Shown piece by piece: positions 55,848-64,000 of a DNA stretch of 64,000 bases. Positions within the stretch are counted from its first letter, which is position 1; the number at the start of each line of letters is the position of its first letter. A model generated the notes under the pieces. It worked only from the letters and a program-made list of their open reading frames with translations, did no database searches and was not told where the DNA came from. Origin of the DNA: Octadecabacter dasysiphoniae. Lineage in GTDB: Bacteria; Pseudomonadota; Alphaproteobacteria; Rhodobacterales; Rhodobacteraceae. The stretch is from the NCBI RefSeq assembly GCF_021532615.1, contig NZ_JAKGAQ010000001.1, positions 620,001-684,000 of the forward strand, given 5' to 3'. The position numbers were made by a program, and so were the translations under genes.

Positions 55848-55945
55848 CTGGGCTCCTGCTTTTGGGTGATCTTATCACTGATCCGCGCCGTGCCAAACGC
55901 GCCACAGCGCTGGACCTGTTTGCGCTTTAGGCCTAGTCGTTTGGT

Positions 55946-57322
55946 ATGACCCAGACTCTCTCATATCGCGAACACACCAAGCGGTTGTTGAAACTTGGCC
56001 TGCCTCTGGTCGGGGCCAATGTCGCCGGATTTTCGATCCATATGACGGATACGATCATGCTGGGGTGGTATTCGGTCACGTCTTTGGCCGCCGCCACTGT
56101 TGCGACAGGGCTGTGGTTTATCACCTTTATCATCGGCGCGGGGTTTGGTCGCGCGGTGACACCTTTGGTCGCAGAAGCTGCTGAGCTTGGCGATGAAACC
56201 AGCGCGCGCCGCGTCACCCGCATGGCGTTGTGGCTGTCCGCGATCTATTCCGCGCTGCTGATTGTGCCATTTATGTACGGGGAGGCGGTGCTTTTGGCGA
56301 TTGGCCAAGAACCCGCCGTCGCAGCGCAAGGCGGGCTGTATTTGCGCATCGCTGTGTTAGGAATGTTTCCGGCCATGGGGGCGCAGGTGATGCGGTCCTA
56401 TCTTGGTGCGATGGAACTGACGGCGATCCAGCTTTGGATCACGTTGGTTGCGCTGGTGGCGAATGCCGTGGTGAATTACGCACTTATTTTCGGCAACCTC
56501 GGTGCGCCTGAACTGGGCATCGAAGGGGCTGCGGTTGCTTCTGTGGTGATCCAGATCGTTCAGATGATCGCCCTGATGATTTACGTGCAATGGAAAAAGC
56601 CCGAGGCAGAGCTGTTCCGCCGTATCTGGAAATCCGACAACGAGGCGATTGCGCAAGTGTTTCGCCTAGGCCTACCCATCGGTCTGACATCGTTCGCTGA
56701 AGGGGGCTTGTTCGTGGCGTCGTCGGTGATGATGGGCTGGATCGGGGAAATTGAGCTCGCCGCGCACGGTATCGGAATGCAGCTAACTGCGTTCATGTTC
56801 ATGTTCCACGTTGGTATGTCAGAGGCTGCGACGATCCGCGCCAGCCGCCAGTTTGGCGCGCGCAACGAGGCCGAATTGCGCCGCGGCGCCAAAGCAGCAT
56901 ACGCCGTATCGCTCAGCTTTGGGGTTCTGGTTATTGTGTTGTTCTTGACCATGCCCGGAGTGTTTGTCGGCTTGTTCATTGACCCGGACGACCCGGCCCG
57001 TGATGCGGTTTTGGCGCTGGGAATCGTGCTGATCATGTTGTCGGCGTTGTTCCAGTTCGTGGACGCCGTCCAAATTGTCGCGCTGTCCGTGTTGCGCGGT
57101 GTACAGGACACGGGCGTGCCCATGTGGCTGGCCTGCGTCAGTTATTGGGTGATCGGAATCCCGGCGAGCTACGCGATGGCGTTTGCGCTTGGCTGGGGGC
57201 CGGTCGGTCTTTGGCTTGGGCTGACGGTCGGTTTGGGTGTTGCGGCGGTGTTGTTGAACCAGCGTTTCTGGGGGCGGTCTGTCCACATTGCCCGATCACC
57301 TGCGCCTGCGGCGGGCGGGTAG
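55946..57322 (+). CDS. MATE-family efflux transporter (NorM-like)
   Basis: A 458-residue inner membrane antiporter with 12 predicted transmembrane segments in two halves. The first helix reads LKLGLPLVGANVAGFSIHMT, with MTDTIMLGWYS following (residues 32-42), a pattern typical of NorM, and the second half begins FRLGLPIGLTSFAEGG. It exports cationic drugs or metabolites with Na+ or H+. It is convergent with the small protein gene downstream; a hairpin starts at its stop codon. Confidence 0.93.
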   Translation: MTQTLSYREHTKRLLKLGLPLVGANVAGFSIHMTDTIMLGWYSVTSLAAATVATGLWFITFIIGAGFGRAVTPLVAEAAELGDETSARRVTRMALWLSAIYSALLIVPFMYGEAVLLAIGQEPAVAAQGGLYLRIAVLGMFPAMGAQVMRSYLGAMELTAIQLWITLVALVANAVVNYALIFGNLGAPELGIEGAAVASVVIQIVQMIALMIYVQWKKPEAELFRRIWKSDNEAIAQVFRLGLPIGLTSFAEGGLFVASSVMMGWIGEIELAAHGIGMQLTAFMFMFHVGMSEAATIRASRQFGARNEAELRRGAKAAYAVSLSFGVLVIVLFLTMPGVFVGLFIDPDDPARDAVLALGIVLIMLSALFQFVDAVQIVALSVLRGVQDTGVPMWLACVSYWVIGIPASYAMAFALGWGPVGLWLGLTVGLGVAAVLLNQRFWGRSVHIARSPAPAAGG

Positions 57323-57344
57323 CCGATTTTCTTCGAAAATCGGC
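57322..57344. terminator. Perfect hairpin between convergent genes, probable bidirectional terminator
   Basis: GCCGATTTTC (57322-57331) pairs with GAAAATCGGC (57335-57344) across loop TTC. The stem begins in the MATE stop codon and ends five bases before the stop of the convergent small gene. Confidence 0.6.
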
Positions 57345-57348
57345 GGCG

Positions 57349-57765
57349 CTATTCGGCGGCGTCTTGTGCGTTCATCAGGCGGTCCGCCTTTTTGCGCACA
57401 AGGATAGAGCGAAGGTCGTGCATGGCCAAAAGCAGCGCGTCCGTCACATCTTCAAGCTGATCATCCGCGGCTTTGGACTGGACCCATTGGGTGGTGATGT
57501 TGAGGTAGTCCACGGCACGGTGGATGTCATCAATATCGCGCTGGGCCAGCAGCGCCATACGCTCTGCCATCCAAGTTTCAATCTGCGCGATGTCTTCGTC
57601 GGACAACTGGCGATCGCCGTGGGGTTTTACTTCGCCATTTTTGATATTGATGACAGCGATCTGGTCCATTTCGATGCGGCGCTGACGGTTTTCGGTGTCG
57701 ACGCGAAACACCGCAGCCCCGTTTTCGCGGACACGGAAATAATAGTCTGGAAGATCACCGGCCAT
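57349..57765 (-). CDS. Conserved small soluble protein, unknown function
   Basis: A 138-residue protein without signal peptide or membrane segment. Its N-terminal half is beta-like (YYFRVRENGAAVFRVDTENR, then IAVINIKNGEVKPHGDRQL), and its C-terminal half is helical (LSDEDIAQIETWMAERMALL and IHRAVDYLNITTQWVQSKA). The text resembles uncharacterised roseobacter proteins, but I cannot name a family. The start at 57765 leaves 60 bases to the next gene, aspartate aminotransferase, on the same strand. Confidence 0.8.
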   Translation of the reverse strand: MAGDLPDYYFRVRENGAAVFRVDTENRQRRIEMDQIAVINIKNGEVKPHGDRQLSDEDIAQIETWMAERMALLAQRDIDDIHRAVDYLNITTQWVQSKAADDQLEDVTDALLLAMHDLRSILVRKKADRLMNAQDAAE

Positions 57766-57825
57766 GCGTCACCTCATTACAATTCTGCCCCAAGTGTAAC
57801 AGCCACGCTGGCGTGGGGCTAGCGC

Positions 57826-59058
<1,233 letters not shown>

Positions 59059-59118
59059 TCATGTCATATGGACCCCAAGACACGCTGGCAAGAAACCATG
59101 ATCGCAAAGGATTTTTTT

Positions 59119-59514
59119 ATGCAAGACGCCCCGGACCCGAACGATTGGTACAGCGAAGAAACCGCAACTTTCGGTGATCGGCTTGCCGCCGCCCGCGAGG
59201 CCGCGCATCTGGCACAAAAAGAGCTCGCGCAGCGGGTCGGCATCAAAACCGGAACTTTGCGCAATTGGGAAGAAGACCTGAGCGAGCCGCGCGCCAACCG
59301 GCTGAGCATTCTGGCAGGTATTCTGGGTGTTTCGCTAAGCTGGCTTTTGACCGGCGAAGGCGAAGGCGTCGCCGCCCCTGACGAAGAAGAATCCATCAAC
59401 CGTGACATGACTGACCTACTGACAGATATGCGCGCTGTGCGTGCGCAGATGGCGCAGGCGACGGATCGTCTTGCGCGGCTGGAAAAACGACTGTTGGCGA
59501 TGGCAAAATCATGA
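59119..59514 (+). CDS. XRE-family helix-turn-helix regulator
   Basis: A 131-residue protein with a Cro/C1-type HTH (FGDRLAAAREAAHLAQKELA near 15-34, then TGTLRNWEEDLSEPRANRL), followed by a short GVSLSWLLTGEGEGV and an amphipathic C-terminal helix (MRAVRAQMAQATDRLARLEK), probably for dimerisation. The ATG at 59119 follows AAAGGA (59106-59111) and a T7 run, which decides the start. Overlaps sdhE by ATGA. Target unknown. Confidence 0.92.
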   Translation: MQDAPDPNDWYSEETATFGDRLAAAREAAHLAQKELAQRVGIKTGTLRNWEEDLSEPRANRLSILAGILGVSLSWLLTGEGEGVAAPDEEESINRDMTDLLTDMRAVRAQMAQATDRLARLEKRLLAMAKS

Positions 59515-59780
59515 CCGAACCGCTGGATGTGATGCGAAAACGGCTGCACATGCGGTCGATCCGACGCGGTATTAAGGAAATGGATCTGATTTTAATGGCC
59601 TTTTCCAAGGCCCGTTTGGCGGGACTGGATGCGGCGCAATTGACGACATATGATGCGCTGCTGTCAGAGAATGATCATGATTTATATCAATGGGTTAGCC
59701 TTCAAACTGCGGAACCTGACCATTACGTGGAACTGATGGACATGATCCGCGAAGGTGCGGTCGGAATTACGAAGCCCTAA
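59511..59780 (+). CDS. sdhE: FAD assembly factor SdhE (succinate dehydrogenase assembly factor 2)
   Basis: An 89-residue protein that helps covalent flavinylation of succinate dehydrogenase. It shows the RGIKEMDLILMAFSKARLAG motif near 20-39, in the position of the RGxxE flavinylation loop, and the acidic NDHDLYQWV segment near 53-61. Length matches. It overlaps the XRE gene, so it is cotranscribed; sdh genes are not adjacent. The 92 bases after it hold no recognised gene. Confidence 0.92.
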   Translation: MTEPLDVMRKRLHMRSIRRGIKEMDLILMAFSKARLAGLDAAQLTTYDALLSENDHDLYQWVSLQTAEPDHYVELMDMIREGAVGITKP

Positions 59781-59872
59781 CGCGCGTTATTGATAAATTT
59801 CATACGATTTAACGGATTGTTTTCAGTTCACATGGCATCCGAGTCGCAGATGTATTGGCGACGGAGATCAAG

Positions 59873-60388
59873 ATGAGCCTTCATTCCCTACCGACAGCAC
59901 ACGGCGCCCCGCCAACGGGCCCCGAGGCTGAATTTATCACCACGTATCTGGATGCGTTGACCTTGGTCGAAAGGCTTCATCGTCTTTTGCTGGACGTCAT
60001 CAAGGACGAATTTGAACGTGTTGGCGTGCTGGAAATCAACGCTGTTCAGGCGTTGTTATTGTTCAACATCGGCGACAACGAAGTCACCGCCGGAGAGCTG
60101 AAATCGCGTGGCTACTACCAAGGCAGCAACGTCAGTTATAACCTGAAAAAGCTGGTTGATATGGGCTATATGCACCATCAACGCTGCGAAATTGACCGCC
60201 GCTCAGTGCGTGTCCGCTTAACCGAAAAGGGCCGTGCGGTGCGTGATGTCGTGTCTGATTTGTTCATGGGCCATGCAACGGGGCTTCAGGATAAAGGCGT
60301 GTTGGATATGAACGGTTTGGACGAAATTGCAACCGCCCTGCGCCGTGTTGAACGGTATTGGACCGACCAGATCCGTTATATCTACTGA
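59873..60388 (+). CDS. MarR-family regulator, LdtR-like
   Basis: A 171-residue winged-helix protein. ALTLVERLHRLLLDVIKDEF near 29-48 and NAVQALLLFNIGDNEVTAGE near 56-75 are the MarR helices, GSNVSYNLKKLVDMGYMHHQ near 83-102 is the recognition helix plus wing, with the DRRSVRVRLTEKG wing strand after it. LdtR of Liberibacter, which controls L,D-transpeptidase, has this form. The ATG at 59873 has GGAG at seven bases; an upstream TTG is in frame. Convergent with the DUF1194 gene, overlapping by seven bases. Confidence 0.85.
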   Translation: MSLHSLPTAHGAPPTGPEAEFITTYLDALTLVERLHRLLLDVIKDEFERVGVLEINAVQALLLFNIGDNEVTAGELKSRGYYQGSNVSYNLKKLVDMGYMHHQRCEIDRRSVRVRLTEKGRAVRDVVSDLFMGHATGLQDKGVLDMNGLDEIATALRRVERYWTDQIRYIY

Positions 60389-61096
60389 AGCTCCCCAATG
60401 GCGAGGGTCGTTAGTTCGCGCAACAGCTTGCGTCGCATGGCATTGGCATAATCCTCAAACCCGAGGGCCGTTTCAACAAAGGCGTTGGGGCCGCGGATGA
60501 CATAGGCCGTGTAATAGGCGGTCAATTCGCCTATTTGCAGGTCGCGTTCGTGCCCGAAGTTGCCATCGTCCACGCCGATGACCAATCCGTTGACGGTGAC
60601 ACCGTTTGGGGTACCTGTAACGTCTTGCGGGCGCTGGCCGGTATTGCCTTTGCCATCGCCGGAAATGTCTAGGGTTCGCGTCCAGCAGTCCGGTTGCCGT
60701 TCAAGCAAGGCAAATCCGGTTTGCAATGCCGCGCCAAGGCCTGTGCTTGGCCCCATATCTGCGCGCTGGGTGCTGCGCAATGTGGACTGAATGGTAAGAA
60801 GGCGTGCCTCGTCGGTGACGTCTGTCCAGTCAAGAACAATGCGGGCGTCTGTGGGATCAGACCATTCATAAATGGCCAGACCGCACGGGGGCATCCATTT
60901 GCGACAAAAGGGCGTCAACAACGTCAGGATGACCGAGCGCATCGGCCAAACCGTCCAATTGTAACCGGTATTCACGCCGATCAACGGACCCAGACACATC
61001 AAGGCCAAGCGCCAGTGCTTGTCGACAGTTTTGCGCCGATGCAGGCGATGCGATAGAAAAAGCACACAAAACCGCGAAAGAAATGGCCCTGATCAT
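60382..61096 (-). pseudogene. DUF1194 protein gene (second tandem copy) with a +1 frameshift
   Basis: A secreted vWA-like protein. The first part, from ATG 61096, has a signal peptide (cleavage after ASA) and ALALGLDVSGSVDRREYRL, then QLDGLADALGHPDVVDALLS and QMDAP. The rest, YEWSDPTDARIVLDWTDVTD, DISGDGKGNTG and VNGLVIGVDD onward to the TAG at 60384-60382, is in another frame. The switch is in a run of five G on the plus strand (60887-60891, C on the coding strand): removing one base gives DAPCGLAIYEWS, colinear with the intact paralogue's DAPVALAVFEWS. It overlaps the intact paralogue by ATGA. Possibly sequencing error. Confidence 0.8.
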
Positions 61097-61842
61097 CCGC
61101 CATGCTCGTCTGAAACAGCGGCATTTTGGCCAATCATCAACACGCCCAATTCGCGGATCAGCTTTGCCTCCATCGCGCGGGCAAAATCCTCAAACCCGTC
61201 TGCGAATTCAACAAACGCGGCGGGGCCTTGGATGACGTTTTGTACATAGTAAGACAGCAGATCGATCTGCCCTTCGCGAAATGCCGCATCATCGGGTTCT
61301 TCAATGACAAGGCCGTTCACTGTCACCCCGTCTAGATCGAAGACATCATAGGCTTGGCGGGGTTCAAACCCGTCATTGTTCAAACCGTCGCCAGACACAT
61401 CGATGGTCTGCGCTGCACAATCGGGTGCCACTGCCAGCAACCCCGCCGAAAACCCCAAAGCATAACCAAGGGCCGTTGGACGTTCGGCAACGATGCGGCG
61501 TGTTGTTGCGATTTGTGTTGCCACTTGCGTCAAGGTGGCTTCGTTTTCGATCAAGACCCAGTCTTGGATCAGTCTTTGATCATTGCGGCCCGACCATTCA
61601 AACACAGCCAATGCGACAGGGGCGTCACTGGCGAAAAACGCATCGCGCACAGAGGGGGCAACCAGGGCGGCGGCAAGCCCCGCACGCTGGAGCGCGTCTT
61701 CGGTCGCATCGACCGAACTGGACACATCCATCGCTAGCACTAAAGCGAGGCGGCAGGCCTGCGCGCCGTGTCCCCACATCGTCAAACCTGCCACCAAGAT
61801 TAATGTTTTTACCAAGAACCTGTGTTGTCCATGCTGGCCCAC
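61093..61842 (-). CDS. DUF1194 secreted vWA-like protein, intact copy
   Basis: A 249-residue exported protein. After the signal peptide (cleavage after AQA) it reads CRLALVLAMDVSSSVDATED, a MIDAS-like DxSxS motif, then DAPVALAVFEWSG near 85, TIDVSGDGLNNDGFEP near 150, and VTVNGLVIEE near 180. The vWA-type metal site suggests protein binding in the periplasm. The start may be GTG 61842 or a TTG near 61815; SD evidence is weak. The gene overlaps the glyoxalase gene stop. The downstream paralogue is frameshifted. Confidence 0.85.
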   Translation of the reverse strand: MGQHGQHRFLVKTLILVAGLTMWGHGAQACRLALVLAMDVSSSVDATEDALQRAGLAAALVAPSVRDAFFASDAPVALAVFEWSGRNDQRLIQDWVLIENEATLTQVATQIATTRRIVAERPTALGYALGFSAGLLAVAPDCAAQTIDVSGDGLNNDGFEPRQAYDVFDLDGVTVNGLVIEEPDDAAFREGQIDLLSYYVQNVIQGPAAFVEFADGFEDFARAMEAKLIRELGVLMIGQNAAVSDEHGG

Positions 61843-62243
61843 GGTTCCGCTTTTTCGAGGGCATCGCCTGCTTGCAACAATTCGATCGACACATTGTCAG
61901 GGCTGCGCACGAACGCCATATGCCCATCGCGCGGGGGGCGGTTGATCGTCACGCCATTGTCCATAAGGTGTTGGCAAAGTTCATAAATATTGTCGCATGT
62001 ATAGGCGAGGTGGCCAAAGTGGCGGCTGTCTGAAGGTAGGCCATCATCGCCGTCCCAATTGTACGTCAGTTCCACATCATTGTGGCCGTCGGCGTCATCG
62101 GGTGGGCACATGAACACAAGCGTAAACCGCCCGCCTTCGCTTTCGCTGCGGCGGCGTTCAACCATTCCCAAAAGTTTGTAAAATGCGATCGACGCGTCGA
62201 GATCTTTGACGCGCACCATGGTGTGTAGGTATTTCAGGGGCAT
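61809..62243 (-). CDS. gloA: Lactoylglutathione lyase (glyoxalase I)
   Basis: Converts the hemithioacetal of methylglyoxal and glutathione to lactoylglutathione. The 144-residue VOC-fold protein begins KYLHTMVRVKDLDASIAFYK, with the first metal His in LHTM, then ELTYNWDGDDG with its Glu, FGHLAYTCDNIYE and ending SPDNVSIELLQ with the last metal Glu. The C-terminal tail overlaps the DUF1194 start region. Confidence 0.93.
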   Translation of the reverse strand: MPLKYLHTMVRVKDLDASIAFYKLLGMVERRRSESEGGRFTLVFMCPPDDADGHNDVELTYNWDGDDGLPSDSRHFGHLAYTCDNIYELCQHLMDNGVTINRPPRDGHMAFVRSPDNVSIELLQAGDALEKAEPWASMDNTGSW

Positions 62244-62299
62244 GTTTTCTCCTTTGGTGATGGGAGAGAGCCTAGCACGCGCAGCGGTGGCGACCAGTG

Positions 62300-63700
62300 T
62301 CAGAAGCTGGAACGCACACCAATATTGAGAGAATATTCATCCCGTTGAAACCGGCTGACATTGCTTTGCGTATCCTGCACACCCAATGTGACGACGGGCA
62401 CGAAGCCCGCGTAATCGATGCCCGGAAAAACCGCGCTGATGCTACCAAAAATCCGCGTGTCCTGTCGCCCACCAGGGACGGGCACAAGGATCGTGTAGTC
62501 ACGATAGTCGGCCAAAGACACGCCCGCGGCCACGGACAGCTCAATCGGGCCGATTGGATCGGCCCAGGTGTATGTGATCTGGCCTGTGACGGATTCAAAA
62601 CGCTCATTGGGTTGTTCAGACGATTGCCCCGACACCGACAGGGCTGCCGTGATCCGGTTTCCTGTGTCGGTAAAATGGGTCAGCGTTGTGCTAAGGCTGC
62701 GGTCCTGATTGGTGCGTGGGAATGTCGTGTTGAGGTCGATGGATTCAAGCCTGCCAACCACAGACAGCCGCGTCCGTTCCCCCACCGGAATCGCATACCC
62801 CAATCGGCCGCGCAGATACGTGCGGCTTAGATCACCGCCAAACCACGATGCGCCGATCAGGGCTTGTGCTGACACAGTTCCGACGCCCGCCCGTTGGCTG
62901 TGATCCAGTGAAAATTCCAGAATCTGCGATCCAAAATCCGAATTTCTGCTGTCGGGTGCAATTGTGCGTGCTTCATTGTTCAGCCAAACGGCCCGGGCGT
63001 AGGCGCGGGCACCCAGCGTCGTGCGCCGCTGTGCGCTGCGTGACACATCGTAGGCCAAACGGACGTCGGCCACGCCGATGGTACCGGGCAGGGCGCGCGC
63101 GGCACCGCTAAAAACCCCGACCAAGGGTGTCCCGTCAGGGTTCGTGACCCCGTCAATAATATTGAATTCTGAATCCGTTCCGCCGTTCACATTGCTGGAT
63201 GGCGTAATCGAAAATCCAAGCCGCACCGACCACGGGTTAAGGTTTCGCACGCCACGGTAATCCTGCTGTGTCTGGCGAAACGCGCGTTCATCCGGTGCAT
63301 TCACCGCAGCCCGGCGCAGCCAGATTTGGCTGAGCGTATATCGTTCTTCGTTTGCTGCCGCGAGGGCCGTCAGGCGCGCGGCCTCGTAGCGTTCATCGTC
63401 AGTTTGTGACAATCGAAACGCCCGCACACCGGCACGGCGACCATCGCGCGCAGCACCCAATTTCGGCTGAACGGCAGCCAGAACAATAAGGGCGTCGCGG
63501 TCATCGGCATCTGCATCCGTCAGCGCCAGCGCAAAATCACGTGCCAGCTCAAATTGTCCCTGAAGGGCTGCTTGACGTGCCGCAACGCGCCCCTCCTCGA
63601 GGCTCAGTTCGAACGTTTGTGACAGAGAGGGGGAGCTTAACCAGATAAAAAGAAAGGCTAAGGCCTGCTTAAGGGTCTGGGTTAACCGGAATTGCGTCAC
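62300..63700 (-). CDS. Slam-like outer membrane protein (DUF560, type XI secretion)
   Basis: A 466-residue outer membrane protein. Signal peptide (hydrophobic TLKQALAFLFIWL then SLSQ), an N-terminal alpha-helical TPR-like region (about 25-140), then about 14 beta-strands ending in aromatic Phe (RSSF). NPWSVRLGFSITPSSNVNGG near 150-169 and NTTFPRTNQDRSL near 325 match the DUF560/Slam signature. Slam proteins export surface lipoproteins or soluble cargo. I prefer GTG 63700, nine bases after GAGG, over ATG 63709 or GTG 63727. It overlaps the cargo-like gene just upstream. Confidence 0.8.
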   Translation of the reverse strand: MTQFRLTQTLKQALAFLFIWLSSPSLSQTFELSLEEGRVAARQAALQGQFELARDFALALTDADADDRDALIVLAAVQPKLGAARDGRRAGVRAFRLSQTDDERYEAARLTALAAANEERYTLSQIWLRRAAVNAPDERAFRQTQQDYRGVRNLNPWSVRLGFSITPSSNVNGGTDSEFNIIDGVTNPDGTPLVGVFSGAARALPGTIGVADVRLAYDVSRSAQRRTTLGARAYARAVWLNNEARTIAPDSRNSDFGSQILEFSLDHSQRAGVGTVSAQALIGASWFGGDLSRTYLRGRLGYAIPVGERTRLSVVGRLESIDLNTTFPRTNQDRSLSTTLTHFTDTGNRITAALSVSGQSSEQPNERFESVTGQITYTWADPIGPIELSVAAGVSLADYRDYTILVPVPGGRQDTRIFGSISAVFPGIDYAGFVPVVTLGVQDTQSNVSRFQRDEYSLNIGVRSSF

Positions 63701-64000
63701 AAAGAGCATCCTCACCAGTCTGGCCACATTGGGTCAGCACAAACACGCCAAACTCGATCTCGTTATCAATCGCTGGTATCCAGTCCCCATCAAGGTTGGT
63801 CGTACCGGCAACGCCTGCCGCCTCGGTTCCACCAAACGTGCCACCATACGCACCAATGCTTTCTTGTGCCGGGTTTTCAACGGTGCCCAAGAACGTGCCT
63901 TCGGTTGTGATTGTCGCCGGGATTAAAAACACATCATCCAGTTCGACGCCGCCAAGCAGCGTCGTTAGACCCGCGCTGAGGTTGGAAAAGGACCGCTCAT
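63669..64000 (-). CDS. Probable T11SS cargo, TbpB-like barrel C-terminus (partial)
   Basis: The frame is open to the right edge, so the start lies outside the window. The visible 110 residues end in a beta-barrel with AYGGTFGGTEAAGVAGTTNL and EIEFGVFVLTQCGQTGEDAL, a pattern (GxFGG..A.E..G) of TbpB_B_D-type barrels that Slam proteins recognise and transport. LGGVELDDVFLIPAT precedes it. The stop at 63669 lies inside the start of the Slam-like gene, so the two are cotranscribed. The ligand (iron, haem or other) cannot be inferred. Confidence 0.7.
   Translation of the reverse strand, partial: ERSFSNLSAGLTTLLGGVELDDVFLIPATITTEGTFLGTVENPAQESIGAYGGTFGGTEAAGVAGTTNLDGDWIPAIDNEIEFGVFVLTQCGQTGEDALCDAIPVNPDP

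Overview
The window reads as chromosome of a marine Rhodobacteraceae (Roseobacter-group) alphaproteobacterium. The reasons are: an RpoH with its diagnostic box, CarD, the seven-iron ferredoxin FdxA, GTP cyclohydrolase FolE2, a glyQ-DUF6446-glyS-PEP-synthase-like operon, a long-A-domain FtsY, a SAM-II riboswitch in front of metZ, an AsnC-type regulator pair divergent from ilvC, an LdtR-like MarR protein, and a tRNA-His without G-1. Genes are dense, often overlap by ATGA, and no insertion sequence, integrase, CRISPR array or complete prophage is visible.

Layout. 1-5 kb: transporter, acetyltransferase, tRNA-His, AbrB-type membrane protein, RluA pseudouridine synthase and rpoH behind a near-consensus heat-shock promoter. 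5-14 kb: oxidoreductase, M3 oligopeptidase, a repair pair (SNM1-like exonuclease plus ATP-dependent DNA ligase) fused to an amidohydrolase operon, HpaI-type aldolase, lysophospholipase-like hydrolase, SCP2 protein. 14-19 kb: TPR protein, SUV3-like helicase, Hsp15-like S4 protein, fdxA, carD. 19-29 kb: purD and xseA divergent, an AlkB-family hydroxylase, ftsY followed by two tandem secreted paralogues of unknown function, a frameshifted DMT transporter, yciB, PilZ and GST genes. 29-38 kb: SAM-II riboswitch/terminator-metZ, folE2, an isolated low-GC gene for a contractile-injection/phage tail-tube protein, trkH, a ThDP enzyme and a SPOR/PG-binding protein with a dead trypsin-like domain. 38-49 kb: glycyl-tRNA synthetase operon with a divergent PPDK, a cell wall hydrolase, then folB-folP-glmM. 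49-64 kb: OpgC-like protein, ilvC with divergent tandem AsnC regulators, diguanylate cyclase, class V aminotransferase, a frameshifted DUF2461 gene, MATE pump, aspartate aminotransferase, XRE/SdhE pair, LdtR-like regulator, tandem DUF1194 genes (one frameshifted), glyoxalase I and, at the right edge, a Slam-like (type XI secretion) outer membrane protein with its probable surface cargo.

Most of the window is ordinary housekeeping. The items most worth a second look are the orphan tail-tube gene, the Slam/cargo pair, the pseudo-protease, the riboswitch-plus-terminator leader of metZ, the unknown paralogue pair after ftsY, and a set of look-alike hairpins placed exactly at convergent gene ends. 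Three genes carry single-base indels; because several are in homopolymers, sequencing error has to be excluded before they are treated as pseudogenes.
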